DNA of 64,000 nt. It comes from Asaia bogorensis NBRC 16594 (lineage in GTDB: Bacteria > Pseudomonadota > Alphaproteobacteria > Acetobacterales > Acetobacteraceae). The position numbers and the translations under genes are program-made. Positions 25,967 to 36,019 of the stretch are shown here, piece after piece. The stretch spans positions 897,501-961,500 of the forward strand of contig NZ_AP014690.1 of assembly GCF_001547995.1 (NCBI RefSeq), given 5' to 3'. The notes under the pieces were generated by a model, which was not told where the DNA came from, searched no databases, and saw nothing but the letters and a program-made list of their open reading frames with translations. Position 1 is the stretch's first letter. The number at the start of each line of letters is the position of its first letter.

Positions 25967-26017
25967 GCGCATTTTGCGGCCGGTCCGACCGGCGCGTTCA
26001 GGGGTTACGATCCTGTT
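25960..26017 (+). promoter_or_regulatory. Attenuator-like RNA structure before leuA
   Basis: CCCCTGAGCGC (25960-25970) pairs over 11 bp, with one GU, with GCGTTCAGGGG (25994-26004). An inner stem GCCGGT-ccg-ACCGGC (25979-25993) stacks on it. A competing weak hairpin, CAGGG (25999-26003) with TCCTG (26011-26015) followed by TTGTTC, uses the same right arm. A ribosome stalled at the Leu codons would leave the 11-bp stem free; one finishing the leader would cover its left arm. The terminator half is weak, so control might instead be at translation. Confidence 0.5.
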
Positions 26018-26043
26018 GTTCAAAGCCACGAAAAGACAAAGCC

Positions 26044-27615
26044 ATGACCATCATCCATCCTTCTTTCGGCTCGGTTGCTGACAACCGCGTCATCATTTTT
26101 GACACCACCCTGCGTGATGGCGAGCAATCGCCCGGCTTCTCGATGAATCTGGAAGAGAAGATCCGTATGGCGAAGGCTCTTGAAGAGCTGGGTGTCGATG
26201 TGATCGAAGCTGGCTTCCCGGTTGCGTCGCCCGGCGATTTTGAGAGCGTGCAGAAGATTGCCGAGACGGTCCGCGAGGCCGTGGTGTGTGGTCTGGCCCG
26301 AAGCGGTGGCAAGCGGGACATCGAGGCCGCAGGTGAGGCTATTGCCAAAGCGCCGCGTCGTCGAATTCACAACTTCATCTCCACCTCCCCGCTGCACATG
26401 AAGTACAAGCTGCGCATGGAACCCGAGACGGTTCTGGAGCTGATTGCCGAGGGCAACAAGGCATCGCGCCACTTCACGGATGACGTGCAGTGGTCGGCTG
26501 AGGATGGTTCACGCACCGAGCCGGATTTCCTGTGCCGTTGCGTGGAAATGGCGATCCGTCATGGCGCGACGACCATCAATATTCCTGATACGGTTGGCTT
26601 CACCACGCCGGATGAATTGCAGGCTATTTTCACCATGCTGCGTGAGCGCGTGCCGGGTGCGGAAAAGGTGATCTTCTCGACCCATAACCACAACGATCTG
26701 GGTCTGGGTGTCGCCAATACGCTGGCAGCAGTCGCCGGTGGCGCCCGCCAGATCGAGTGCACGATCAACGGTATTGGTGAGCGTGCCGGCAACGCGGCGC
26801 TCGAGGAAATCGTCATGGCGATCCGCACGCGCCGTGACAAGATTCCCTTCCAGAACCGCATCGAAACGCCACGTCTGCTGGGTATTTCGCGCCTGCTGGC
26901 CAATATTACCGGCTTTGACGTACAGCCCAACAAGGCGATCGTCGGGCGCAATGCCTTTGCTCATGAGAGCGGTATCCATCAGGACGGTATCCTGAAGAAT
27001 GCCGCGACCTACGAGATCATGACGCCGGAAAGCGTGGGCTGGAGCAAGACGTCGCTCGTTCTGGGCAAGCATTCGGGGCGCGCTGCCTTCCGCGACAAGC
27101 TCAAGGCGCTGGGCTATGACCTGCCGGATGAGAAGATCCAGGATGCGTTCGAGCGCTTCAAGGTTCTGGCGGATCAGAAAAAGACCGTATTCGACGACGA
27201 TATCCGCGCCCTGGTCGATGACGAAACCCGTGATCACGACCGCATCCGCTTTGTCTCGCTGGAGCTGACGGCTGGCTCGAAGCGTCCGGCCGAAGCAGCC
27301 CTCGAATTGCTCGTGGATGGCGTTGTGCGCACGGCAAAGGTCAGCGGCAACGGTCCTGTCGATGCTGCCTTCAAGGCAATTGGCGAGATCTTCCCGCATG
27401 AGGCCGAGCTGGCGCTGTTCTCTGTCGGCGCCGTGACCGAGGGCACGGATGCCCAGGCCAAGACGACTGTCCGCCTGCAGGAGGGTGGCAAGATGGTGGA
27501 TGGTCAGGGTGCTGATGCCGACACGATCGTTTCCGCAGTGCGTGCCTATGTTCATGCGCTGAACAAGCTGCTGGTCAAGCGTGCCCGCAGCGAGCCCGAG
27601 GCGCTTAACGCCTGA
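26044..27615 (+). CDS. leuA: 2-isopropylmalate synthase
   Basis: A 523-residue enzyme that condenses acetyl-CoA with 2-ketoisovalerate, the first committed step of leucine synthesis. The catalytic TIM barrel shows IIFDTTLRDGEQSPGFSM near residue 20 and the metal-binding HNHNDLGLG near residue 215, then GNAALEEIVMA. The C-terminal LeuA allosteric domain (about residues 390-515) for leucine feedback is present. ATG 26044 is used because homologues start just before this point; the earlier in-frame ATG at 25921 would translate through the attenuator. A terminator follows the stop. Confidence 0.95.
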   Translation: MTIIHPSFGSVADNRVIIFDTTLRDGEQSPGFSMNLEEKIRMAKALEELGVDVIEAGFPVASPGDFESVQKIAETVREAVVCGLARSGGKRDIEAAGEAIAKAPRRRIHNFISTSPLHMKYKLRMEPETVLELIAEGNKASRHFTDDVQWSAEDGSRTEPDFLCRCVEMAIRHGATTINIPDTVGFTTPDELQAIFTMLRERVPGAEKVIFSTHNHNDLGLGVANTLAAVAGGARQIECTINGIGERAGNAALEEIVMAIRTRRDKIPFQNRIETPRLLGISRLLANITGFDVQPNKAIVGRNAFAHESGIHQDGILKNAATYEIMTPESVGWSKTSLVLGKHSGRAAFRDKLKALGYDLPDEKIQDAFERFKVLADQKKTVFDDDIRALVDDETRDHDRIRFVSLELTAGSKRPAEAALELLVDGVVRTAKVSGNGPVDAAFKAIGEIFPHEAELALFSVGAVTEGTDAQAKTTVRLQEGGKMVDGQGADADTIVSAVRAYVHALNKLLVKRARSEPEALNA

Positions 27616-27640
27616 TCAGACGGCAGATCGATGTTTTCAA

Positions 27641-27671
27641 GCCCCGGTGGCCTCATGCTGCCGGGGTTTTT
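27641..27671 (+). terminator. Rho-independent terminator after leuA
   Basis: CCCCGG (27642-27647) pairs with CCGGGG (27661-27666) and is followed by TTTTT. It lies 26 bp after the leuA stop. Confidence 0.8.
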
Positions 27672-27733
27672 CATGGCACCATGAGGCTGTCATGAACTTG
27701 CGCCCGTTTATGAGGGTAGTAACGGCCCGGGAT

Positions 27734-27771
27734 AAAAGAAAACGCCCCGAAGCGGCATTGCTGCGGGGCGT
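27734..27771 (-). terminator. Terminator after the glycine-zipper lipoprotein gene
   Basis: Read leftward, ACGCCCCG (27771-27764) pairs with CGGGGCGT (27749-27742), followed by TTTCTTTT. It lies 37 bp past the stop of the leftward lipoprotein gene. Confidence 0.8.
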
Positions 27772-27808
27772 CTTCCGTGTGGTGTTCAATACAGCGAAGC
27801 CGTTGTGA

Positions 27809-28270
27809 CTAGTATCCGTAACCCTGGTTATAGGCTGGATAACCTTGCTGGGCCGGATACGCAGCCTGGGGCTGCGCGGGATAGGCCGGAGCGGCGTAGC
27901 CGTTCTGGCCATTATTGTAATAGGGCTGCTGATAGCCCTGTTGGGGCGGGGCCTGGTTGTAGTAACCACCCTGGTTGTAATACCCGCTTTGAGCGTAGCC
28001 CCCTCCAGGCCGGTTCGGCGTGGTGGCCGCACCACCAGCCGCGCCGACCAGTCCGCCTGCCAGCGCGCCGATCGCTGCTCCACGTCCGCCACCCGCAAGG
28101 GCGCCGATCGCCGCACCCGCACCGCCCCCGATCAGGGCGCCCGAACCGGCGCGCGAGCCCGGGTCATAGGGGCTGCCGCAGGCGCTGAGCAGCGTACAGA
28201 GACCCACCGTACCCAGAATAGCCAGTGGCCATTTGCGGCGTGAGGGGCGGGGCGAGGAAGCAAGTATCAT
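27809..28270 (-). CDS. Glycine-zipper lipoprotein with Tyr/Gln-rich tail
   Basis: A 153-residue lipoprotein. The signal peptide ends in lipobox LLSAC (Cys31). The mature region starts GSPYDPGSRAGSGALIGG and continues with two glycine-zipper helices of the GAAIGALAGGGRGAA type, which can pack in membranes. The C-terminal 65 residues are a repetitive tail rich in Tyr, Gln, Pro, Gly and Asn (GYYNQGGYYNQ, YPAQPQAAYPAQQGYP). It is a paralogue of the gene starting at 28564, 24 bp upstream, which lacks the tail. Related proteins are outer-membrane lipoproteins of uncertain function. Confidence 0.75.
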   Translation of the reverse strand: MILASSPRPSRRKWPLAILGTVGLCTLLSACGSPYDPGSRAGSGALIGGGAGAAIGALAGGGRGAAIGALAGGLVGAAGGAATTPNRPGGGYAQSGYYNQGGYYNQAPPQQGYQQPYYNNGQNGYAAPAYPAQPQAAYPAQQGYPAYNQGYGY

Positions 28271-28294
28271 GACACGCTTTCGGCGGGTAAGAGA

Positions 28295-28564
28295 TCAGTA
28301 ACCGGAACGCGGGCGATTGGGGGTGGTTGCGGCACCACCAGCAGCGCCCAGAGCGCCGCCCGCAAGAGCACCAATGGCAGCGCCACGGCCACCACCGGCC
28401 AGTGCACCAATGGCAGCGCCACCACCAGCACCGATCAGGGCGCCGGAACCAGCGCGTGCGCCGGGGTCATAAGGATTGCCGCAAGCGCTCAGGCCCAGCA
28501 TGCCGAGACAGGCCGAAGCGGCCAACAGCTTGCGCGAGCTACGGAAGGAAACACGCTTGGTCAT
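28295..28564 (-). CDS. Glycine-zipper lipoprotein, short paralogue
   Basis: An 89-residue lipoprotein whose signal peptide ends in lipobox GLSAC (Cys28). The mature part, starting GNPYDPGARAGSGALIG, matches residues 32-85 of the neighbouring downstream protein almost residue for residue, with the same two glycine-zipper repeats and the ending TTPNRP. The pair is a tandem duplication, 24 bp apart and likely cotranscribed. The gene after the duplication acquired or kept a Tyr/Gln-rich tail. No function is known to me. Confidence 0.75.
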   Translation of the reverse strand: MTKRVSFRSSRKLLAASACLGMLGLSACGNPYDPGARAGSGALIGAGGGAAIGALAGGGRGAAIGALAGGALGAAGGAATTPNRPRSGY

Positions 28565-28960
28565 TGTTCTTGTATCCTAGGTCATTTGTCCAACACTGTC
28601 AGAACGGAGTGGTTTTTGGTGAGTTTCCTCAGGCCACTGAGTCGTGAACAGGTTATGAACAAATAAGCCGATGACTCGGGTTGGGAGCATGTCCGCATCA
28701 TGGCCAAGCTGGGACGATTTGTAACGCAAGGTAACTGCTGCGATAAAGCATGGCTACGGCGGTGTTTATGGTCATTAAACTGCAATTTTCCCCAATCACC
28801 CCTTGCCCCCCACACGGGGCCCCGGTAAGCCACCCGCCAGAATATCTCGCGCCATGACTTCAGCCCGCCAGGGGCTTGCGTAGCCCCCAAAAGGGATCAT
28901 GCAGGCGAGATGGAGGCAAGGCGCGACCCGCGCGCAAAACCTTTCAGCCAGGAGGCTTGA
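28565..28960. other. Divergent region upstream of mreB
   Basis: This 396-bp gap separates the lipoprotein pair (leftward) from mreB (rightward), so it holds both promoters. A hairpin GGGGCT-tgcgt-AGCCCC at 28871-28887 lies in the mreB leader, 73 bp before the start, and AGGAGG lies 6 bp before the mreB ATG. I see no gene in it. Confidence 0.5.
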
Positions 28961-30007
<1,047 letters not shown>

Positions 30008-30028
30008 TAGCCAGGGAGCATCCCGTCG

Positions 30029-30973
30029 ATGCTGTCGATACAGGGACGACATGCACTCGCGAAGCTGATGCTGCCGTTTTTCTTCATTCTGGCGGTCGGG
30101 TTGATCATGCTTGGTCTGACCCGACGACCGGCGGTTGATTCCCTGCGCATGAAGCTCGCCGACGGGCTCTCTCCGGCTTATCGCCTTATGGCGGCCCCAG
30201 GTACAGGTTTAGGGCACCTCCGCCAGTCTCTAGTCGGGCTGACCGATATCGCGGGCGAAAATGCTCGTCTGCGGGCCGAAAACCAGAAACTGCGCCGTTG
30301 GTATGATGTCGCGGTCGCTCTTGCGGATGAGAATGCGCAGCTCAAGGCCAGCCTGCACTGGATTCCTGACAACGCGCCTAATTTCGTCAGCGGTCACGCG
30401 CTTCGCGATGCGGGCGGGTTATATGGCCGTTCCATTCTTCTGGCAGTGGGTGACGGTCATGGAATCGTGCCGGGTGACGTCGCGCTTGATGTTTCAGGCC
30501 TTCTGGGCCGCGTAACCGAAACCGGGTCGCATACGGTGCGTATCCTGATGATCAATGACGAAGCGAGCCGTATCCCGGTCATGCTCACGGCGTCACGCGG
30601 CAACGCGATCATGGCCGGCGATGGCTCGCTTTATCCGCGTCTGATCTATTATGCGCAGGATAACCGCCCGGTAGAGGGTGAGCGCGTGGTCACGGGCGAA
30701 CAGCCTGCACCAGAAGGGCGTGATCACGGGGCTTTTGCGGGTATGCCGGGCGGGCTCGTGGTCGGCACGGTGCACTACCTGCGTCCCGGTTCACCGGTCG
30801 TTGTGCCGGAGGCAGCGCTGGATCACCCTGATATCGTTCGTGTGTTCAATTACATGATCGCTGACCATAACGGCCCCGATGCCCCGGGGCGCGTCCATCT
30901 CACCCCGCCCATGCCGGTTGCGCCGGAACTGCCCCTCGTTCCGTTTCAGAAGCCCGTGCGCGGGCAGGGCTGA
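30029..30973 (+). CDS. mreC: Rod shape-determining protein MreC
   Basis: A 314-residue bitopic protein. A membrane helix at about residues 13-33 is followed by a coiled coil (GENARLRAENQKLRRWYD at about residues 74-91) and two beta-barrel domains in the periplasm (VSGLLGRVTETGSHTVRILM near residue 155). MreC links MreB to PBP2. It starts 21 bp after mreB with GGGAG upstream. The C-terminal 30 residues are Pro-rich, as in other alphaproteobacterial MreC proteins. Confidence 0.93.
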   Translation: MLSIQGRHALAKLMLPFFFILAVGLIMLGLTRRPAVDSLRMKLADGLSPAYRLMAAPGTGLGHLRQSLVGLTDIAGENARLRAENQKLRRWYDVAVALADENAQLKASLHWIPDNAPNFVSGHALRDAGGLYGRSILLAVGDGHGIVPGDVALDVSGLLGRVTETGSHTVRILMINDEASRIPVMLTASRGNAIMAGDGSLYPRLIYYAQDNRPVEGERVVTGEQPAPEGRDHGAFAGMPGGLVVGTVHYLRPGSPVVVPEAALDHPDIVRVFNYMIADHNGPDAPGRVHLTPPMPVAPELPLVPFQKPVRGQG

Positions 30974-30977
30974 CACC

Positions 30978-31544
30978 ATGGTTTCCCATCGTCTGCCCCC
31001 TGAGATCCATCCCGGCATTGCTCCCCGACAAACCCTGCGTCGGCGTATCGACGGTCTTGTACGGGCTCTCATGCCGTCGCTTTTCGTGGTCGTCTGTGCA
31101 CTCATTCTCTCGGCAGGGCTTGGCCTGCCGGGCCAGAGCGAGCTCTGTTTCGGCATCGCGGCGAGTACCGTGTTTTTCTGGTCCTCGCATCGCCCCCAAT
31201 CCATGACGCCTTTTATGACGTTCTGCGTGGGGTTGATCTGCGAGGCGCTGAGCTTCGGGCCGCCCGGTGTATTTCTTTTTTCGATGCTTGTGTTTCATGG
31301 CGTTGCGCATCTGTGGCGCTATGGTCTGAGCCGGATCAGCTTTCTGTTCGGCTGGGCGCTGTTAGGGGCTCTTGCCCTTGTTTTGTCGTTGTTTGGATGG
31401 ATCATCGCGTGTATCGGGTCGTTGACATTGCTGTCTCCGGGGCCGAGTCTCTTTCAGGCAGCGGTGACGATTGGTATCTATCCGACACTGAGCGCGCTGT
31501 TTGCCTGGGCGCGCCGTACAGTGGCCAACCCCGAGCAAGCCTGA
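30978..31544 (+). CDS. mreD: Rod shape-determining protein MreD
   Basis: A 188-residue inner-membrane protein with about five hydrophobic helices. It was identified by position between mreC and mrdA and by the MreD-like topology with a short hydrophilic N-terminus (RQTLRRRIDGLVRALMPS); similarity within this family is usually low. ATG 30978 follows the mreC stop by 4 bp. It is thought to stabilise the MreC-PBP2 complex. Confidence 0.8.
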   Translation: MVSHRLPPEIHPGIAPRQTLRRRIDGLVRALMPSLFVVVCALILSAGLGLPGQSELCFGIAASTVFFWSSHRPQSMTPFMTFCVGLICEALSFGPPGVFLFSMLVFHGVAHLWRYGLSRISFLFGWALLGALALVLSLFGWIIACIGSLTLLSPGPSLFQAAVTIGIYPTLSALFAWARRTVANPEQA

Positions 31545-31652
31545 AGGCCCCGACTTGACCCTTACGTCCCGTTACAGCGCAGTGCATTGTGTTGAACGTC
31601 CGACCGGCGAAGGCGATGTTGTGACCTGTCTCAGGCCCGGGATCCTTGCCGC

Positions 31653-33563
31653 GTGATGAGAAAGAACAGGCGGACTCCACCTTCCCGGGCACGTGCCAAA
31701 CGCGAGGAGATCACCCCCTCGCGCGGTATCTTTACGCGAAGGGCACTTCTTGTTCTGGCAACGCAGGCCGGCGTGCTCGGCGTGCTGGGCAAGAAGCTCT
31801 ACGATCTTCAGGTGCATGAAGGGGACCACCTGCGCGATCTGGCGGCGCGCAATCGCACGAGCAAACGATTGCTGGCCCCCGCGCGTGGCCAGATTGTCGA
31901 TCGCTTTGGCATCCAGCTTGCTGGCAACAAGGTCAACTGGCGAGCGCTTCTCATGCCTGAGGAGACGACCGATCTGCACGCAACGATTGCCCGTTTCGGT
32001 CAGATCATCGCGCTGGACGAGCGCGACCAGGCCCGTATCGAGCGCGACCTTCGTCATATCCGCAAATATGTGCCTGTCGCGCTCAAGGACTTCCTGAGCT
32101 GGGACGATATGGCGCGTATCGAACTGAACGCGCCCAGCCTGCCTGGCGTGCTGATCGATGTGGGAACGACGCGCCTTTATCCCTATGGGCCGCAGCTCGC
32201 GCATATCGTCGGCTATGTTGCCCCGCCTAACGAGCGCGATGTGGCCTCAAGTCCCATGATGGCGCTGCCCGGTATGCGCGCAGGTCGCGCAGGCATCGAG
32301 CAGACACAGGATCTGCTGCTGCGTGGCGAGCCGGGCTCGGTTGAGATGGAGGTCAACTCCAAGGGTCGTGTCATGGGCGAGATGGACCGCCTGGACGGTC
32401 AGCAGGGCGATGAAGTTGTCCTGACCATCGACGCCGGCTTGCAGCAGATGGTGCTCAACCGCATTGGTGATCAGGCAGCGAGCGTTGTGGTGATGGATTG
32501 CCGCAACGGCGAGGTTCTGGCCATGGTCAGCACCCCGTCATTCGACCCGTCGCTTTTCGATTCCGGCGTGAGCCATGCGCAATGGATCGAGTGGACGAAC
32601 AACGTCCGGACACCGCTCATCAACAAGACTGTGGCGGGTGTCTACCCACCGGGCTCGACATTCAAGCCCGCCGTGGCGCTTGCCGCATTGCAATCAGGGC
32701 AGATCAGCCCTCAGGACCGGTTCACCTGCCCTGGCTATTACGATATGGGCGGCGTTCGCTTTCATTGCTGGTCGCGCTGGGGGCATGGCAGCATCACCAT
32801 GCAGCAGGCGCTCATGTATAGCTGCGACGTCTATTTCTATCTCGCAGCGCGCAAGATTGGCATGGAGCCGATCAAGGCGATGGCCAACGGGTTTGGTCTT
32901 GGCACCAAACTCGATATCGAATTGCCCCATACACGTGCGGGTGTGATCCCCACGCCGGAATGGCGGCAGAAGCACGGCTTCCACTGGAATGGTGGCGACA
33001 CGGTCAATGCCGGTATCGGGCAGGGCTTCGTGCAGGTGACGCCGCTCGAGCTTGCAACCTATGTCTCGCGCATCGCCTCCGGCCGGAATGTCACGCCGCA
33101 TCTGGTGCGCAAGGTGAATGACAAGGATTCCGAGCACACGCCGCTTGATGCCGCGCCTGTGCTCGATATTCCCGACACGCATCTTGCTGTTATCCGGCAG
33201 GGGATGTTCGATGTGGTCAATGCACCACGAGGCACCGCGCCCAAGGCCCGGCTGAACATCCCCGATGTGGCCATGGCGGGCAAGACGGGCTCCGCGCAGG
33301 TGCGACGCGTTTCACGTGCTCTGCGTGAGAGTGGTCACTTCAATTCGATGAACCTGCCTTGGGAAGAGCGCCCCCACGCGCTGTTCATCTGTTTCGCTCC
33401 TTATGACGCGCCACGCTACGCGATTGCCGTTGTGATCGAGCATGGCAATGGCGGTGCCGATGCCGCGGCCCCTCTGGCGCGGGACATCATGACCGACACG
33501 CTCACGCGCGACCCGGTCAATCATGACCACGCCCCCGGTCAGGCTGTCGCGGACGCCGAGTAA
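31653..33563 (+). CDS. mrdA: Penicillin-binding protein 2 (elongation transpeptidase)
   Basis: A 636-residue class B penicillin-binding protein. A membrane anchor at about residues 28-47 is followed by the pedestal domain (RGQIVDRFGIQLAGNKVNW) and the transpeptidase domain: active-site PGSTFKPAVAL with Ser335, YSCDVYFY supplying the SxD motif about 55 residues later, and KTGSAQV near residue 545. It crosslinks lateral-wall peptidoglycan with RodA as the glycosyltransferase. The start GTG 31653 is directly followed by ATG 31656, either of which may be used. The stop overlaps rodA by one base (TAATG). Confidence 0.95.
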   Translation: MMRKNRRTPPSRARAKREEITPSRGIFTRRALLVLATQAGVLGVLGKKLYDLQVHEGDHLRDLAARNRTSKRLLAPARGQIVDRFGIQLAGNKVNWRALLMPEETTDLHATIARFGQIIALDERDQARIERDLRHIRKYVPVALKDFLSWDDMARIELNAPSLPGVLIDVGTTRLYPYGPQLAHIVGYVAPPNERDVASSPMMALPGMRAGRAGIEQTQDLLLRGEPGSVEMEVNSKGRVMGEMDRLDGQQGDEVVLTIDAGLQQMVLNRIGDQAASVVVMDCRNGEVLAMVSTPSFDPSLFDSGVSHAQWIEWTNNVRTPLINKTVAGVYPPGSTFKPAVALAALQSGQISPQDRFTCPGYYDMGGVRFHCWSRWGHGSITMQQALMYSCDVYFYLAARKIGMEPIKAMANGFGLGTKLDIELPHTRAGVIPTPEWRQKHGFHWNGGDTVNAGIGQGFVQVTPLELATYVSRIASGRNVTPHLVRKVNDKDSEHTPLDAAPVLDIPDTHLAVIRQGMFDVVNAPRGTAPKARLNIPDVAMAGKTGSAQVRRVSRALRESGHFNSMNLPWEERPHALFICFAPYDAPRYAIAVVIEHGNGGADAAAPLARDIMTDTLTRDPVNHDHAPGQAVADAE

Positions 33564-34717
33564 TGAACTGGCAGAAACGCCTGTGGCGTCCCGAGCCCAG
33601 TTTCAGGCTTCTGGGCAAGCTTCTCCAGATCAACTGGCTCTACGTGCTTCTCATCTGCGCTCTGGCCGGGGTTGGCTATCTGGCGCTCTATTCTGCCGGA
33701 GGCGGCACGGCCAAGCCTTTTGCACGCCCGCAGATGGTTCGGTTCGGCTTTGGTCTGGTGATGATGATCGTGGTTGCACTCACCAGCCCCAGAGTGCTGC
33801 GTCTGCTCTCCATACCAATTTACCTCATGGCCATCACCCTGCTGACCCTCGTGCTGCGCATGGGCCATGTGGGCAAGGGCGCAGAGCGCTGGATCAATCT
33901 GGCCGGTATCCAGTTCCAGCCCTCGGAATTCGCCAAGATTGCCCTGGTCCTGGCTCTGGCAAGCTGGTTTCATCGCATCGACATCAAGCGCATGGGCAAT
34001 CCGCTCCGATTGATCCCGCCCGCCTTGCTGACGCTCCTGCCAGTGGTTCTGGTGCTCAAGGAGCCCAATCTGGGTACGGCTGTCATCATCGGTCTCATCG
34101 GTGCGACCATGTTCTTTGCTGCGGGCATGCGCCTTTGGCAGATCGTGTTGCTGGTGGCGCCCGTGCCGTTCCTTGGCAAGTTCGTCTATGCGCATTTGCA
34201 TGACTACCAGAAGGCCCGTATCGACACCTTCCTGCACCCTGAGCATGACCCGCTTGGCGCTGGCTACAACATCATCCAGTCCAAGATCGCCCTTGGCTCG
34301 GGAGGGATGTGGGGCGAGGGTTATCTGCGCGGGACGCAGGGGCAACTGAACTTCCTGCCGGAAAAACAGACCGATTTCATTTTCACCATGATTGGTGAGG
34401 AATGGGGCTATGTCGGCGCGGTTTCGGTCATTGGTCTTCTGGCCACGCTTGTGGTCGGGGGGATGCTCATGTCCATGCGCAGCCGCAACCAGTTCGGGCG
34501 GCTTCTGGCGCTGGGCATCTCGGTCGATTTCTTCCTCTACTGCGCGGTCAATCTGTCGATGGTCATGGGGGTTATTCCGGTGGGTGGCGTGCCGCTGCCC
34601 CTTATCTCCTATGGCGGTTCGGCCATGCTCACCATGATGTTCGGCTTTGGCCTGCTGCTTTCTTCCTGGGTGCATCGCAACGAGCGCGATGTTGTCGAGC
34701 GCAATCCGGATCTGTGA
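33563..34717 (+). CDS. rodA: Peptidoglycan glycosyltransferase RodA (SEDS family)
   Basis: A 384-residue SEDS protein with about ten membrane helices that polymerises glycan strands for rod elongation. Signature regions are GKGAERWINLAGIQFQPSEFAK near residues 106-127 (quoted here as GKGAERWIN and FQPSEFAK), the conserved PDLGTA-like KEPNLGTAVI, and MVMGVIPVGGVPLPLISYGG near residue 335. Coupled by a one-base overlap to mrdA. Its TGA overlaps the GTG start of the next gene by 4 bp. Confidence 0.95.
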   Translation: MNWQKRLWRPEPSFRLLGKLLQINWLYVLLICALAGVGYLALYSAGGGTAKPFARPQMVRFGFGLVMMIVVALTSPRVLRLLSIPIYLMAITLLTLVLRMGHVGKGAERWINLAGIQFQPSEFAKIALVLALASWFHRIDIKRMGNPLRLIPPALLTLLPVVLVLKEPNLGTAVIIGLIGATMFFAAGMRLWQIVLLVAPVPFLGKFVYAHLHDYQKARIDTFLHPEHDPLGAGYNIIQSKIALGSGGMWGEGYLRGTQGQLNFLPEKQTDFIFTMIGEEWGYVGAVSVIGLLATLVVGGMLMSMRSRNQFGRLLALGISVDFFLYCAVNLSMVMGVIPVGGVPLPLISYGGSAMLTMMFGFGLLLSSWVHRNERDVVERNPDL

Positions 34718-35169
34718 GAAGGATCAGACCGCCGAGCCCGGCGATCCTGCGTGCCTATCATGACACGGCGTATCGGATTGCGCCCTTTACCCTGCGTATC
34801 GGGCAGACACTCAAGCCGTGGCCTTTTTCTGTTCCGGCCCTTGTGCTGATCGGGGCCTGTAATCCTGGTGGCAGGCGTATGACTGATCGGTACAATCAGC
34901 GCGCCATGACGGCTCTGCATGCGACACTCGATCGTGCATTGCGTTCGTCTGGCTCAGGGCTCACGCCAGTGGTGCTCTGCGGCAAGGGGGTGCTGGGGCA
35001 GTGGCAGGAGCCGTTTTTCGCAGTGCCGCTCGCGCCTGACAGAGCCCGTGTGCTGGGCCGGCAATTCGGTCAGAATGCCCTCGTCATCGCACGAAGGGGA
35101 CAAAAGGCCCGGCTGGTGTGGCTATGCGACCGCCTTGCGCTAACCGAAGCGTTCAAAGCAAGGCGATAA
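34714..35169 (+). CDS. DUF3293 domain protein
   Basis: A 151-residue protein starting at GTG 34714, which overlaps the rodA stop by 4 bp (GTGA). The order of motifs AYHDTAYRIAP, LRIGQ, GACNPGGRRMTDRYNQRAM, WQEPFFAVPL and RQFGQNALVIAR matches DUF3293, a family of unknown function found widely in proteobacteria. No membrane or signal segment is present. It is cotranscribed with the elongasome genes, although a cell-shape role is only suggested by position. Its last 17 bp overlap the convergent LysR gene. Confidence 0.75.
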   Translation: MRRIRPPSPAILRAYHDTAYRIAPFTLRIGQTLKPWPFSVPALVLIGACNPGGRRMTDRYNQRAMTALHATLDRALRSSGSGLTPVVLCGKGVLGQWQEPFFAVPLAPDRARVLGRQFGQNALVIARRGQKARLVWLCDRLALTEAFKARR

Positions 35170-36019
35170 ATGCTTTCTCTACGGGGGAAAGCGCTCTGGC
35201 GTTGCGCACAAGCGAGAAACAACGTTCGGGAAAGCTGATGCCGACATGATGCAGCAGCCCGTTCTCGATCAAGCCAGCGACCACACTGGCCGAAAGCACC
35301 GTGGCTGCATTGCCGGTCGCGACAGCATTGGCGATTGCCTCGTTGGATGTCAGCTCCATCACGATGGGCAGGGCAGCGCGGTCAACGCCCCAGTCTGCCA
35401 CCGCTTTCTCGAAGCTGGCACGGGTGCCTGAGCCTTTTTCGCGCAGGATCCAGTCTGAACCGGCAAGGTCCTGGGGGCAGGGCGGATGGCGGGCCCATTC
35501 GTGTTCGGGAGTTACCACGAGCAGAAGCTGATCGGTTGCGACCGATGTGGCTGTCAGGGTGGGGTCCGTCACAGCGCCTTCAATCAGACCCATGGCCAGC
35601 GTATCGTCCAGCAGATGCTGACAGATATCCTCGGTGTTGCTGATGGTGACTTCCAGCGTGATAGCCGGATGCTGTTCATGAAAGCGGTTGATACGGGCGG
35701 GCAGCCAGTAGCTGGCGATGGTCTGGCTGGCCCAGAGATGCAGCGACCCCTCATCAAGCGTCGTCAGGGCGCGCATGCGCTGCTGGGCCGCACCAGCGCG
35801 TTTGAGAACTGCACGGGCTTCCTCCAGAAAGAGCCCGCCTGCTTGTGTCAGGCGTATGCGCCGCCCGATACGATCGAAAAAGACGAGGCCGAATATCTGT
35901 TCCAGCGTCATGATGGCATGGCTGACGGCTGACTGGGTCAGGCAGAGCGCCTCGGCTGCACGGGTCATATGCTCGCGTTCCGCGACCGCCACAAAGATGC
36001 GCAGCTGGTCAAGCGTCAT
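35153..36019 (-). CDS. LysR family transcriptional regulator
   Basis: A 288-residue regulator. The N-terminal winged helix-turn-helix (residues 1-60; MTRAAEALCLTQSAVSHAIM) is typical of LysR proteins, followed by the two-lobed effector domain from about residue 88 (LHLWASQTIASYWLP). It is the last gene of a leftward operon, overlapping the DUF202 gene by 4 bp (ATGA). Sequence resembles the CysB/CbbR-like group, but the effector is unknown. An inverted repeat at the operon promoter fits autoregulation. Confidence 0.88.
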   Translation of the reverse strand: MTLDQLRIFVAVAEREHMTRAAEALCLTQSAVSHAIMTLEQIFGLVFFDRIGRRIRLTQAGGLFLEEARAVLKRAGAAQQRMRALTTLDEGSLHLWASQTIASYWLPARINRFHEQHPAITLEVTISNTEDICQHLLDDTLAMGLIEGAVTDPTLTATSVATDQLLLVVTPEHEWARHPPCPQDLAGSDWILREKGSGTRASFEKAVADWGVDRAALPIVMELTSNEAIANAVATGNAATVLSASVVAGLIENGLLHHVGISFPERCFSLVRNARALSPVEKAFIALL

